Assembly (NCBI GenBank): GCA_023451825.1
Contig: JAEXYA010000021.1
Coordinates: 1 to 43,957, forward strand
Length of the DNA: 43,957 nt
Origin: Pseudomonadota bacterium
Lineage (GTDB): Bacteria > Pseudomonadota > Alphaproteobacteria > Rhizobiales > Xanthobacteraceae
Reading direction: 5' to 3'
Below are positions 34,634 to 43,956 of this stretch, in pieces (positions within the stretch are counted from its first letter, which is position 1; each line of letters begins with the position of its first letter). The translations under genes and the position numbers were made by a program. Under the pieces are notes generated by a model. The model searched no databases and was not told the DNA's origin. It was given only the letters and a program-made list of their open reading frames with translations.

Positions 34634-34687
34634 CCGGGACCGCCGCCAACACCCCCCATGCTCGCGTGCGGTCCCGGTCCATTTTTT
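34634..34687 (+). terminator. Strong intrinsic terminator just upstream of the H-NS-like gene
   Basis: CCGGGACCGC (34634-34643) and GCGGTCCCGG (34668-34677) form a perfect 10-bp stem closing a C-rich 24-nt loop, followed by TCC and six T residues (34682-34687). It lies 173 bases after the microprotein stop and 24 bases before the H-NS-like start codon. It may end the microprotein message or a small RNA, or attenuate the H-NS-like gene. Confidence 0.75.
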
Positions 34688-34711
34688 CGCTGACGCGACG
34701 AGAGGGATCAG

Positions 34712-35071
34712 ATGGCGAGTGGTTATAATTTCAGTGGCATGTCGATCGACGCGCTCTGGCAGATCCATGAAGAGCTGCGCATCGTGCTCGCGGCCAAGAT
34801 GGCTGCGCAGCGACAGGAGATCGACGAGCGGCTGCGCGATCTCGATCAGTTTTCCGCATCGTCCCAGCGTGCCGTGACGGCACTGCGCCCGAAGGCCGGC
34901 CCGTTCTATCGCAATCCCGATCGTCCGACGCAGGTCTGGTCAGGCCGCGGTTTGCGGCCGCGGTGGCTGGTGTTTCAACTTGCGGCGGGACGCAGGCTCG
35001 ATGAGTTTCGCATCGAGGCAGATAGCAGTGTCGTGGATATGGACGACGACCACGCGCAACGCCGCGCCTGA
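34712..35071 (+). CDS. H-NS family nucleoid-associated protein (HvrA/H-NS type)
   Basis: A 119-residue DNA-binding protein. The N-terminal half (about 10-60) is a heptad-like charged helix suited to oligomerisation (LWQIHEELRIVLAAKMAAQRQEIDERL). The C-terminal half has the H-NS AT-hook-like motif YRNPDRPTQVWSGRGLRPRWL (about 66-86). H-NS proteins silence AT-rich and foreign DNA; in Rhodobacter the relative HvrA regulates photosynthesis genes. GAGAGG at 34700-34705 precedes the ATG. It converges with moaC (15-bp gap). Confidence 0.9.
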   Translation: MASGYNFSGMSIDALWQIHEELRIVLAAKMAAQRQEIDERLRDLDQFSASSQRAVTALRPKAGPFYRNPDRPTQVWSGRGLRPRWLVFQLAAGRRLDEFRIEADSSVVDMDDDHAQRRA

Positions 35072-35086
35072 TCATCCCAGTCCTGA

Positions 35087-35602
35087 TCAATCAATGGCGT
35101 TGTCGGTCACCAGATAGTGGCCGGACTTTCCGCCCTTCTTCTCGACGAGATGAATGCCCTCGATCTGCACGCCGCGTTCGACAGCCTTGATCATGTCGTA
35201 GATCGTCAGACACGCCACCGACACGGCGGTCAGCGCTTCCATCTCGACGCCAGTGGGGCCTGTGACTTTCACTGTCGCGCGCACGCGGCAGCCCGGGAGC
35301 TTCTTGTCGGGCGTGATATCGACGGTGACCTTCGACAGCGCCAGCGGATGACAGAGCGGGATCAGGTCGGATGTGCGCTTCGCCGCCATGATCCCGGCGA
35401 TCCGCGCGGTGCCGAGCACATCGCCTTTTTTCGCGTTGCCGGACTCGATCATGTCGAGGCTGGCTTTGCTCATGATGACAAGACCCTCGGCGACCGCCAC
35501 GCGTTCGCTGGCAGACTTGGCCGAGACATCGACCATATGGGCTTCGCCCGATGCGTTGATGTGGGTGAGGGCGGGTGCCTTCGATTTCGTCTTCTTGGCC
35601 AT
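35087..35602 (-). CDS. moaC: Cyclic pyranopterin monophosphate synthase
   Basis: MoaC converts the MoaA product into cyclic pyranopterin monophosphate, the first stable molybdenum cofactor intermediate. The 171-residue product has the family blocks THINASGEAHMVDVSAKSASERVAVAEG, GDVLGTARIAGIMAAKRTSDLIPLCHPL, and GVEMEALTAVSVACLTIYDMIKA with the active-site region. It begins ten bases after the trpC stop and is probably co-transcribed with trpD-trpC. Its usual partner moeA lies 3 kb further on the same strand. Confidence 0.97.
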   Translation of the reverse strand: MAKKTKSKAPALTHINASGEAHMVDVSAKSASERVAVAEGLVIMSKASLDMIESGNAKKGDVLGTARIAGIMAAKRTSDLIPLCHPLALSKVTVDITPDKKLPGCRVRATVKVTGPTGVEMEALTAVSVACLTIYDMIKAVERGVQIEGIHLVEKKGGKSGHYLVTDNAID

Positions 35603-35611
35603 GATCTTTGC

Positions 35612-36406
35612 CTATGTCCGCTTCAGCAGCGTCCGCGTTGCCGTGGTGACATCCGCCTGCCGCATCAGGCTCTCGCCCACCAGGAATGTTGAAATGTCGA
35701 CGCGTTCCAGGCGCGCCAGATCCTCCGGCGCAAAGATTCCGCTCTCGCCCACCTTGAGGCGATCCTTCGGCATCATCGGCGCCAGCCGCTCGCTGGTGGC
35801 GAGAGTGACCTCGAAGGTGCGCAGGTTGCGGTTGTTGATGCCGACCATCGGCGAGCGCAGGTTCAGCGCGCGTTCGAGTTCAGCCTCGTCATGGACTTCG
35901 AGCAGCACGTCCATGCCGTGATCAATGGCGGCGTCCTCGATATCGCGGGCAAGCGCGTCGTCGAGGGCGGCCATGATGATCAGGATGCAGTCGGCACCGT
36001 GGGCACGAGCTTCGACCACCTGATAGGTGTCGAACATGAAATCCTTGCGCAGAACCGGCAGCTTGGTGGCGGCGCGGGCGGCGACCATGAAATCGAGATG
36101 GCCCTGGAAGGACGGCGTATCGGTCAGCACCGACAAGCAGGCTGCGCCGCCGTCTTCATAGGCTTTTGCCAGCGTCGGCGGATCGAAGTCGTCGCGGATC
36201 AATCCCTTGGACGGCGAGGCCTTCTTCACTTCGGCGATCAGTGCGAAATCGCCTTTGTCGAGCTTGCGATGGATTGCGGTCATGAAGCCGCGCGGCGGCG
36301 ATGCGGTTTTGGCGAGCGCTTCGAGCGAGCTCAAAGAGTGCTCGCTTTTCGCCTTGGCGATTTCCTCGCGCTTATAGGCTTCGATCTTGGTGAGGATGTC
36401 GGACAT
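35612..36406 (-). CDS. trpC: Indole-3-glycerol-phosphate synthase
   Basis: TrpC closes the indole ring, converting CdRP to indole-3-glycerol phosphate in tryptophan synthesis. The 264-residue TIM-barrel protein shows ALIAEVKKASPSKGLI (catalytic Lys, phosphate site), LSVLTDTPSFQGHLD, VLRKDFMFDTYQV (catalytic Lys), GADCILIIMA and GINNRNLRTFEV. It is monofunctional, not fused to TrpF. It follows trpD after a 103-bp gap occupied by an inverted repeat and precedes moaC by ten bases. Confidence 0.98.
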   Translation of the reverse strand: MSDILTKIEAYKREEIAKAKSEHSLSSLEALAKTASPPRGFMTAIHRKLDKGDFALIAEVKKASPSKGLIRDDFDPPTLAKAYEDGGAACLSVLTDTPSFQGHLDFMVAARAATKLPVLRKDFMFDTYQVVEARAHGADCILIIMAALDDALARDIEDAAIDHGMDVLLEVHDEAELERALNLRSPMVGINNRNLRTFEVTLATSERLAPMMPKDRLKVGESGIFAPEDLARLERVDISTFLVGESLMRQADVTTATRTLLKRT

Positions 36407-36421
36407 TGTTCAATCCATTCT

Positions 36422-36506
36422 CCGTCATTGCGAGCGCAGCGAAGCAATCCAGAAGGTAACAAGTGGAGACTGGATCGCTTCGTCGCTACGCTCCTCGCAA
36501 TGACGG
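36422..36506. repeat. Intergenic inverted repeat within the trpD-trpC gap
   Basis: The left arm (36422-36452, beginning CCGTCATTGCGAGCGCAGCG) and right arm (36470-36506, ending CGCAATGACGG) are complementary over about 30 bases with small indels and a 17-base loop. This GTCATTGCGAGCGCAGCGAAGC family is widely dispersed in Bradyrhizobium-group and other proteobacterial genomes. It almost fills the 103-bp gap and starts three bases beyond the trpD stop codon. Confidence 0.85.
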
Positions 36507-36509
36507 CAA

Positions 36510-37523
36510 TTATGCGTTCGAGACCGCGACAAGCTGTTTCAGCTTGCCAAGCGCTGCGCCGCTGTCGAGCGATTGCTGGCCCATTGCAACGCCTTCTTTG
36601 ATATCCTTAGCTTTGCCGGCAACGAGCAACGCTGCAGCGGCATTGAACAGCGCCACATCGCGGAACGCGCTGGGTTTGCCGTCGAGCACGGCCTGCAGCG
36701 ATGCCGCATTGGCCTGGGCGTCACCCCCCTTGAGCGATTCCGCGGTCACATAGGGCAGGCCGGCGTCTTCCGGCTTGATCTCGAAATTGGTGATCTGGCC
36801 GTTTTCCAGCGACGACACGAATGTCGGGCCGGTGAGGGTGATTTCATCGAGGCCGTCGGAGCCATGCACGACCCAGGCGCGCGTGGCACCGAGATTCTTC
36901 AGCACCTGCGCCAGCGGCTGCACCCATTGCCGGGAGAACACGCCGACCATCTGATACTTCACGCCGGCCGGGTTCGACAGCGGGCCGAGCAGATTGAAGA
37001 TCGTGCGGGTCGCGAGTTCGACGCGGGTCGGGCCGACATTCTTCATGGCCGGATGATGCGCCGGCGCGAACATGAAGCCGATCCCGGCCTCCTGGGCGCA
37101 GCGGCTGACATCGGCCGGCTTGAGATCGATATTGACGCCGAGCGCGGCGAGCACGTCGGCCGCGCCGGATTTCGACGACAGAGCGCGGTTGCCATGCTTG
37201 GCCACCGGCACGCCGCAGCCGGCGACGATGAAGGACGCACAGGTCGAGACATTGACGGAACCCGAGCCATCGCCGCCGGTGCCGACGATATCGACGGCAT
37301 CCGTAGGGGCGGTGACGCGCAGCATCTTGGCGCGCATCACTTCCACCGCGCCGGTGATCTCATCGACCGTCTCGCCGCGGACGCGCAGGCCCATCAGGAG
37401 GGCGCCCATCTGCGAGGGCGTGGCTTCGCCCGACATCATGCTGTCGAAGGCCGCCGAGGATTCCTCACGCGTCAGCGAGGCGCCGGTGGCGACCTTGGCG
37501 ATGATGGCCCGAAGATTGTCCAT
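36510..37523 (-). CDS. trpD: Anthranilate phosphoribosyltransferase
   Basis: TrpD transfers phosphoribosyl from PRPP to anthranilate, the second step of tryptophan synthesis. The 337-residue protein has the helical N-domain (EESSAAFDSMMSGEATPSQMGALLMGLRVRGET), the PRPP-binding GTGGDGSGSVNVST, KHGNRALSSKSGAADVLEALG-like segment and FMFAPAHHPAMKNVGPTRVELATRTIFNLLGPLSNPA. No trpG or trpE is adjacent; in this group they are commonly elsewhere or fused. An inverted repeat lies on each side of the gene (36422 and 37557). Confidence 0.98.
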   Translation of the reverse strand: MDNLRAIIAKVATGASLTREESSAAFDSMMSGEATPSQMGALLMGLRVRGETVDEITGAVEVMRAKMLRVTAPTDAVDIVGTGGDGSGSVNVSTCASFIVAGCGVPVAKHGNRALSSKSGAADVLAALGVNIDLKPADVSRCAQEAGIGFMFAPAHHPAMKNVGPTRVELATRTIFNLLGPLSNPAGVKYQMVGVFSRQWVQPLAQVLKNLGATRAWVVHGSDGLDEITLTGPTFVSSLENGQITNFEIKPEDAGLPYVTAESLKGGDAQANAASLQAVLDGKPSAFRDVALFNAAAALLVAGKAKDIKEGVAMGQQSLDSGAALGKLKQLVAVSNA

Positions 37524-37556
37524 GGGATGCTTCCGAAAGTGATGCGATGAACACTT

Positions 37557-37638
37557 GTAGGATGGGTTGAGCCGTTGCGAAACCCATCACCACACGTGCC
37601 CGGCGGTGATGGGTATCGCTACGCTCAACCCATCCTAC
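37557..37638. repeat. Intergenic inverted repeat (GTAGGATGGGTTGAGC family)
   Basis: Left arm 37557-37591 (GTAGGATGGGTTGAGC...) and right arm 37605-37638 (...GCTCAACCCATCCTAC) are reverse complements with one indel and a few mismatches. It belongs to the same family as the repeat at 43869. It sits between the stop of the PpiD-like gene and the start of trpD. Confidence 0.88.
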
Positions 37639-37648
37639 GATCTTGAGA

Positions 37649-39556
37649 TCAGTTATTGCTCGTCGCGCCGGTTGCCAGCGCAAAGGCTTCCTGATTGATC
37701 TTGGTGCCGACCTGCTGCTCGAGCTTGGTGATGTATTGCGCCACCAGTTCATCAGTCAGGCCACGCTGCAGGCTTTCCGTGAGCTTCTTGGCGTCGTCCG
37801 AAGCCATATCGACGGTCGGTGTCGAAATGTCGGTGATGCGATACACGATCCAGTCCGAGGCACCAGCGCCCGGCGCCTGGCCTGCGGCATCCTTGACGCC
37901 GCGGAACACGGCCTGGATCACGCCCGGCGACAGGTCAGCCACGGTGGCGTCGCGCTTGAACGGCGCCGAGGTGATGACCTTGAGGCCAGCGGCTGCCGCT
38001 TCGTCGGCGAGCTTGGCGCCGCCGTCGAGCTTCTTGACCATGTCCTCGGCTTTGGTACGCAGGCGCTTGGTGATCTCGTCCTCGCGCCAGCGCGCCTCGA
38101 CCTGCGCCTTGACTTCGTCGAGGGTCCGCTCGCGCGCCGGCGTGACGCCGAGCACGTCGTACCAGATGTAGCCGCCGGCAGCCTGGATGGCATCGTTGTC
38201 CACGCCCACGTCGCTGTTGAAAGCTTGCGAGAGAATGTCGGTCGTGGTCGGCAGGCCGGTGACCGGCTGGCCGTCAGGACCGCGGCCGGAACGATCGACC
38301 GCTTCGATGGTCACGGCCGTCAGGTTCAGCTTCTTGGCGGCATCGACGATATTGGCGCCGCCGCCGCGTTCGTCCTCGATCTTGTTGTGCATGTCGGCGA
38401 CGACCGCGCGGGCGCGCTCGATGCCGAGGTCGCGCTTGATGGTCGCGGCCACGCTGTCGTAGCTCGGCGTCGAGCCCGCCTGGATCTTGCCAACCTTGAG
38501 AAGGGTGGTGCCGAAACGGCCGGTGACCGGCTGGCTGATCGTATCCGGCGCCAGCGAGAAGGCGGCGTCGGCGACGTTCGGATCGAGGATGCCGGCGCGG
38601 GTCACCATGCCGAGTTCGACGTCGGACGGTTTGAGGCCGCGCTCTTTGGCGAGGTCGTCGAATGAGAAGCTGTCATTGAGCTTGGCGCGGGCCGCCTGCG
38701 CTTCCTCGGCATTCGGGAACACGATCTGTGAAATCTGGCGCTGTTCCGGCGTCGAAATCCGGTCCTTGCGATCGTCATAGAGCTTCTTGGCGTCCTCGTC
38801 CGAGACGGTGGACCACTTCGCCATCTCTTCCGGCGTCAACACCAGGAACGCGATCTTGCGATATTCGGGGGCGCGGAACTGGGTCTTGCGCTCGTCGAAA
38901 TAGGCGGCGAGAGCCTCCGGCGAGGGCGCATCGATGGTACCGGCCTGGGCGGCGTCCAGCTTCACGTAATCGATCGTGCGCTGCTCGTTCTGGTAACGGC
39001 TGAGCGCTTCCACCATCGTCTTCGGCGTCTCGACGCCGGTGGTCACGGTGGAGGCGATCTGGCGGCGCAGCGAAACGCGGCGCTGTTCGTTGATATAGCG
39101 CTGCTCGGTATAGCCGAGCGAGCGGATCACCTGCTGGAAGCGGGCGCCATCGAACTGGCCGTTCATGCCCTGGAAGTTGGGATCGGCCATGATCTGGCGC
39201 AGCACTTCCTGATCGGAGACGCCGAGACCCTTGCGGCGGGCGTCCTCGTCGAGGGCGGCCTCCGCGATGGCCTGCTGCAGCACCTGGCGGTCGAGGCCGA
39301 AGGCGCGCGCCTGATCCGGTGTCAGCGGGCGACCGAACTGGCGGCCGATCTGCTGCAGCTTGTCATTGAAGAGCTGGCGGAACTGCTCCGTGGAAATGTC
39401 GGTCGAGCCGATGGTGGCGACCTTGGTCTGGGTCGAGCCCTTGAAGGCGTCGCCGATGCCCCACACGCCGAAGCTGATGATGAGCACGCCCATCACGACG
39501 CTCATGATCATCTTGCCAATCCAGTTGGATGAGGCTTTGCGGATTCCTCGAAGCAT
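37649..39556 (-). CDS. ppiD: Membrane-anchored periplasmic peptidyl-prolyl isomerase (PpiD-like)
   Basis: PpiD-type folding factors are tethered to the inner membrane near SecYEG and assist newly exported proteins. The 635-residue product has a cytosolic basic N-terminus, one membrane helix (about 16-35, IMSVVMGVLIISFGVWGIG), a SurA_N-type chaperone domain (about 45-200, with FRQLFNDKLQQIGRQFGRPL and ALDEDARRKGLGVSDQEV), a parvulin-like domain (about 270-385, EQRQISQIVFPNAEEAQA to FGTTLLKVGKI) and a further chaperone-like C-terminal half. The parvulin core is divergent, as in E. coli PpiD. It precedes trpD on the same strand and is divergent from the PepSY-like gene. Confidence 0.92.
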   Translation of the reverse strand: MLRGIRKASSNWIGKMIMSVVMGVLIISFGVWGIGDAFKGSTQTKVATIGSTDISTEQFRQLFNDKLQQIGRQFGRPLTPDQARAFGLDRQVLQQAIAEAALDEDARRKGLGVSDQEVLRQIMADPNFQGMNGQFDGARFQQVIRSLGYTEQRYINEQRRVSLRRQIASTVTTGVETPKTMVEALSRYQNEQRTIDYVKLDAAQAGTIDAPSPEALAAYFDERKTQFRAPEYRKIAFLVLTPEEMAKWSTVSDEDAKKLYDDRKDRISTPEQRQISQIVFPNAEEAQAARAKLNDSFSFDDLAKERGLKPSDVELGMVTRAGILDPNVADAAFSLAPDTISQPVTGRFGTTLLKVGKIQAGSTPSYDSVAATIKRDLGIERARAVVADMHNKIEDERGGGANIVDAAKKLNLTAVTIEAVDRSGRGPDGQPVTGLPTTTDILSQAFNSDVGVDNDAIQAAGGYIWYDVLGVTPARERTLDEVKAQVEARWREDEITKRLRTKAEDMVKKLDGGAKLADEAAAAGLKVITSAPFKRDATVADLSPGVIQAVFRGVKDAAGQAPGAGASDWIVYRITDISTPTVDMASDDAKKLTESLQRGLTDELVAQYITKLEQQVGTKINQEAFALATGATSNN

Positions 39557-39785
39557 GGGTCAATCTTGTCTGTCAGGAGGGGAACCGGCTTGCGCCAGCG
39601 GTTTGAGCCGCGGGGGCCGTCGCCGAATAGGACGCGCATCATAAAGTGGCAACGGTTCTGTCGCAACCGGACGGAACGGGGCGGATTGAAGCGGTTTCAG
39701 GCGCTTGGCCGGGTTTCGGGCGATGGAACTTCTGCCCGTTCCGCCGATTGATGCGGCAGGCCGGATGGCCGGTCGGGGAGGCAGC

Positions 39786-40100
39786 ATGCGGATTCGGATG
39801 CGAACAGGGGTGGCCATTGCCGGCCTCTGGTTGGCACTTTCGCCGGTATGGGCACAGCAGAACCCGGCCATGGAAAATCCGAGTGTGGTGCAACCTGGCG
39901 CGAGTACCGCGCTGTCACCGGGCGCCAACAGTTTCTCCGAAGGTCAGGCGCGTGACCTCCTGACATCGCAAGGTTATTCCGACGTGTCCAAGCTGATGAA
40001 CGACAGCCAGGGCATCTGGCGCGGGACCGCCATGAGCGGAGCCAAGCGCGTTCGCGTCAGCGTCGATTACAAGGGCAACATCTCGGCGCAGCCGGAGTGA
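39786..40100 (+). CDS. Small secreted protein with PepSY-like domain
   Basis: The 104-residue product from ATG 39786 (GGGGAGG just upstream) starts with a Sec signal peptide (MRIRMRTGVAIAGLWLALSPVWA-QQ). A Gln/Pro/Ser-rich spacer and a single compact domain (about 55-104, ARDLLTSQGYSDVSKLMND, GIWRGTAMSGAKRVRVSVDYKGNIS) follow. This helix plus three-strand pattern resembles PepSY/YpeB-type domains, which are often periplasmic inhibitors or binding modules. The precise role is unknown. It lies six bases before the YflT-like gene and is probably co-transcribed with it. Confidence 0.75.
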   Translation: MRIRMRTGVAIAGLWLALSPVWAQQNPAMENPSVVQPGASTALSPGANSFSEGQARDLLTSQGYSDVSKLMNDSQGIWRGTAMSGAKRVRVSVDYKGNISAQPE

Positions 40101-40106
40101 AGGCCG

Positions 40107-40694
40107 ATGACCAAAGTGACGATCTCCCGCCTGTTCGATGACTACGCCGACGCGCAATCCGCGGTGCGCCAGTTGCGCGAGGCGGGCGTGCCCGACGACG
40201 ATATCAGCGTGATCGCTAACAATGCCGACAAATGGTACGCGCCCGATCTGGCCGGCGGGGCAGGCAAGGGTGCGGCGATCGGTGCCGGTCTTGGCGGTTT
40301 CGGCGGGCTTCTGGCCGGGCTGGGCCTGCTCGCAATTCCAGGTCTCGGACCTGTGGTCGCGGCCGGCTGGTTTGCCGCGGCTGCCACGGGCGCGGCGGTG
40401 GCGGGCGCGGCCGGAAGTGCCATCGGCATGCTGGCAGAGGCGGGCGTGGCCGTGAACGAGGCCGAAGTCTATGCCGAGAGCATCCGCCGTGGCGGATCGC
40501 TCGTCAGCGCGCGCGTTGACGCGGAAAAGCGCGAGATTCTTGAGGAAATCTTGCGGCCGTCGTCTGTCGATATAGAGGCACGGCGGAGCGAGCTGACCTC
40601 CTCGGGCTGGCGCGGTTTCGATCCGAAGGCACCCGATCCGACCGCCGACGAGATCAACCGGCATCGCAGCAAGCGCGGCGCCGGACCAGCTTGA
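40107..40694 (+). CDS. YflT/general-stress-protein-17M-like protein with glycine-zipper segment
   Basis: The 195-residue protein begins with a short alpha/beta module (TKVTISRLFDDYADAQSAVRQLREAGVPDDDISVIAN) matching the general stress protein 17M (YflT-type) domain. It continues with a Gly/Ala-rich hydrophobic stretch (about 50-110, GAGKGAAIGAGLGGFGGLLAGLG and AGAAGSAIG) of glycine-zipper type, then a second beta-alpha unit (SLVSARVDAEKREILEEIL) and a polar tail. Membrane association is likely but not certain. Such proteins are often induced by general stress (PhyR/EcfG in alphaproteobacteria), which is only a suggestion here. Confidence 0.78.
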   Translation: MTKVTISRLFDDYADAQSAVRQLREAGVPDDDISVIANNADKWYAPDLAGGAGKGAAIGAGLGGFGGLLAGLGLLAIPGLGPVVAAGWFAAAATGAAVAGAAGSAIGMLAEAGVAVNEAEVYAESIRRGGSLVSARVDAEKREILEEILRPSSVDIEARRSELTSSGWRGFDPKAPDPTADEINRHRSKRGAGPA

Positions 40695-40758
40695 GCGCCC
40701 CGGCTGCCTCTGTTAGCTCAGGCCTCATCCGAACTCCTCACCAAGACAGGACAGACCC

Positions 40759-41532
40759 ATGACCGATGCCGTTCGCCCATTGATCGCTGGCAATTGGAAG
40801 ATGAACGGCCTCAAGGCATCTGTCAGCGAGTTCGAGGCGATGCTTCGCGATGCGCCGGAGGTCCTTGAAAAAGCTGACCTTCTGGTCTGTCCGCCGGTGA
40901 CTTTGTTGGCCGGTTTCGCCGACAAGGCGTCGAGCTTCGGGCAGGACGGCAAACATGCCGTGACGGTCGGCGCGCAGGATTGCCACCCGAAAGCCTCAGG
41001 CGCCCATACGGGTGACGTGGCCGCCGAGATGCTCGCCGATGCCGGAGCGACCGCCATCATCGTCGGCCATTCCGAACGCCGCGCCGATCACGGCGAAACC
41101 GATGCGGTGGTTCGCGATAAGGCGCTGGCCGCCTGGCGCGCCGGTTTGACGGCAATCGTTTGCATCGGCGAGACCCAGGCCGAACGCGATGCTGGCAAGA
41201 CGCTCGATGTTTGCGGCAGCCAGCTCAAGGGCTCGCTGCCGGACGACTGCACCTCGGGCAACCTGATCGTGGCCTATGAACCGGTCTGGGCGATCGGCAC
41301 GGGCCTGACGCCGACGGCGAAAGATGTCGAGCAAGTTCATAAGTTTATCCGCGAACATCTCAACCAGCGCTTCAAGAATGAGGGGCCTGCGATCAAGATC
41401 CTCTACGGCGGTTCGGTGAAGCCCTCGAATGCCAAGGAGCTGATGGCTGTGCCGAATGTGAACGGTGCCCTCGTCGGCGGCGCCAGCCTGAAGGCGGCGG
41501 ACTTCCTGGCAATTGCTGCCGGCTGCCCCTAA
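40759..41532 (+). CDS. tpiA: Triosephosphate isomerase
   Basis: TpiA interconverts dihydroxyacetone phosphate and glyceraldehyde 3-phosphate. The 257-residue TIM-barrel enzyme has the catalytic Lys14 in GNWKMN, the electrophilic His in VGHSERR, the catalytic Glu in AYEPVWAIGTG with the mobile loop, and YGGSVKPSN at the phosphate site. ATG 40759 is 64 bp after the YflT-like gene. Following it are 158 bp with no gene before secG. The tpiA-secG-pyrG order is standard in alphaproteobacteria. Confidence 0.98.
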   Translation: MTDAVRPLIAGNWKMNGLKASVSEFEAMLRDAPEVLEKADLLVCPPVTLLAGFADKASSFGQDGKHAVTVGAQDCHPKASGAHTGDVAAEMLADAGATAIIVGHSERRADHGETDAVVRDKALAAWRAGLTAIVCIGETQAERDAGKTLDVCGSQLKGSLPDDCTSGNLIVAYEPVWAIGTGLTPTAKDVEQVHKFIREHLNQRFKNEGPAIKILYGGSVKPSNAKELMAVPNVNGALVGGASLKAADFLAIAAGCP

Positions 41533-41690
41533 ATCCCGGTTGTTCCGTTCGCGCGGGAGAGGTTTGCGATTGCCGCCCAAAGGGTTGGCAATTTCAGCCT
41601 CCTTCGTGTAGACACCTGCAGATTCAAACCCCGTAAGCACTGGGACTGCAGCCGGCGATCGGCGCGGCGTGCTTGCGATGGAAGGACAAG

Positions 41691-42068
41691 ATGCACAGCG
41701 TCATTATCGTTATTCATCTCATGATCGTTGCCGCCCTGATCGGCGTGGTGCTGCTGCAAAAGTCGGAAGGCGGCGGCCTTGGTATCGGCAGCGGTGGCGG
41801 TGGTGGCGGCGGTTTCATGACCGGTCGCGGCACGGCCAACCTCTTGACCCGCACTACGGCGTTCCTGGCGGTCGGCTTCTTCATCACCTCGATGTTCCTG
41901 TCCTGGCTGGCGACCTACAACCGAGGTCCGAGCTCGATCCTGCCGACCGGTGCGCCGGCGACCCAGCAGGGCGCGCCGTCGTCGCCGCTGACCGCGCCGA
42001 CATCGGGTGGCCTGCTCGACAGCCTGAAGAAGGCGGATGAGGCGCCGCAGGCTCCGCAATCTCGCTAA
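41691..42068 (+). CDS. secG: Preprotein translocase subunit SecG
   Basis: SecG is the auxiliary inner-membrane subunit of the SecYEG channel. From ATG 41691 (GGAAGGAC upstream) the product has 125 residues with two membrane helices (about 4-22 and 53-72) flanking the conserved LLQKSEGGGLGIGSGGG and a glycine run. A long Pro/Ser/Ala-rich C-terminal tail follows, which is typical of alphaproteobacteria and absent from the 110-residue E. coli protein. A start at 41673 would add six residues and lacks a ribosome site. Confidence 0.96.
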   Translation: MHSVIIVIHLMIVAALIGVVLLQKSEGGGLGIGSGGGGGGGFMTGRGTANLLTRTTAFLAVGFFITSMFLSWLATYNRGPSSILPTGAPATQQGAPSSPLTAPTSGGLLDSLKKADEAPQAPQSR

Positions 42069-42110
42069 CGCATTGGCGCCATGCAGGAGGGATGCTTCCA
42101 TCCTGCCTCA

Positions 42111-42140
42111 ACAGCCCCCATCAAGGGGCTGTTATCATTT
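42111..42140 (+). terminator. Probable terminator after secG
   Basis: AACAGCCCC (42111-42119) pairs with GGGGCTGTT (42125-42133) in a perfect 9-bp stem with a 5-nt loop, followed by ATCATTTCG. The T-run is weak. A second hairpin (GCAGGA...TCCTGC) lies just before it at about 42084-42107. Confidence 0.6.
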
Positions 42141-42234
42141 CGAAATCCCAGTCACCCACAGCCTCACCGGATCCCGGTAGGGAGCGACGATTCCTTTTGG
42201 CGAATCGGCTCAGGAGCCTTAAAGGTTAAGTCCC

Positions 42235-43866
<1,632 letters not shown>

Positions 43867-43868
43867 TT

Positions 43869-43956
43869 CGTAGGATGGGTTGAGCGAAGCGATACCCATC
43901 ACCACAAACGCCAGAGCATGCGGTGATGGGTATAGCTTCGCTCAACCCATCCTACG
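43869..43956. repeat. Near-perfect 35-bp inverted repeat (GTAGGATGGGTTGAGC family)
   Basis: Arms 43869-43903 and 43922-43956 are reverse complements with a single mismatch in 35 bases, separated by 18 bases. The outer arms (CGTAGGATGGGTTGAGCGAAGC) match the repeat at 37557. It directly follows the pyrG stop codon and reaches the edge of the window, so neighbouring copies may lie beyond. Confidence 0.92.

Noticed and set aside
34531..34728. 65-codon open frame before the H-NS-like gene
   Set aside because: It crosses the terminator hairpin and overlaps the H-NS-like start. Its Arg/Pro/Ser-rich composition is typical of non-coding GC-rich frames.
41600..41660. TTCAAAC sequence resembling a tRNA T-loop
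   Set aside because: The flanking bases (GCAGA and CCCGT) do not pair, and no acceptor or anticodon stem can be drawn.
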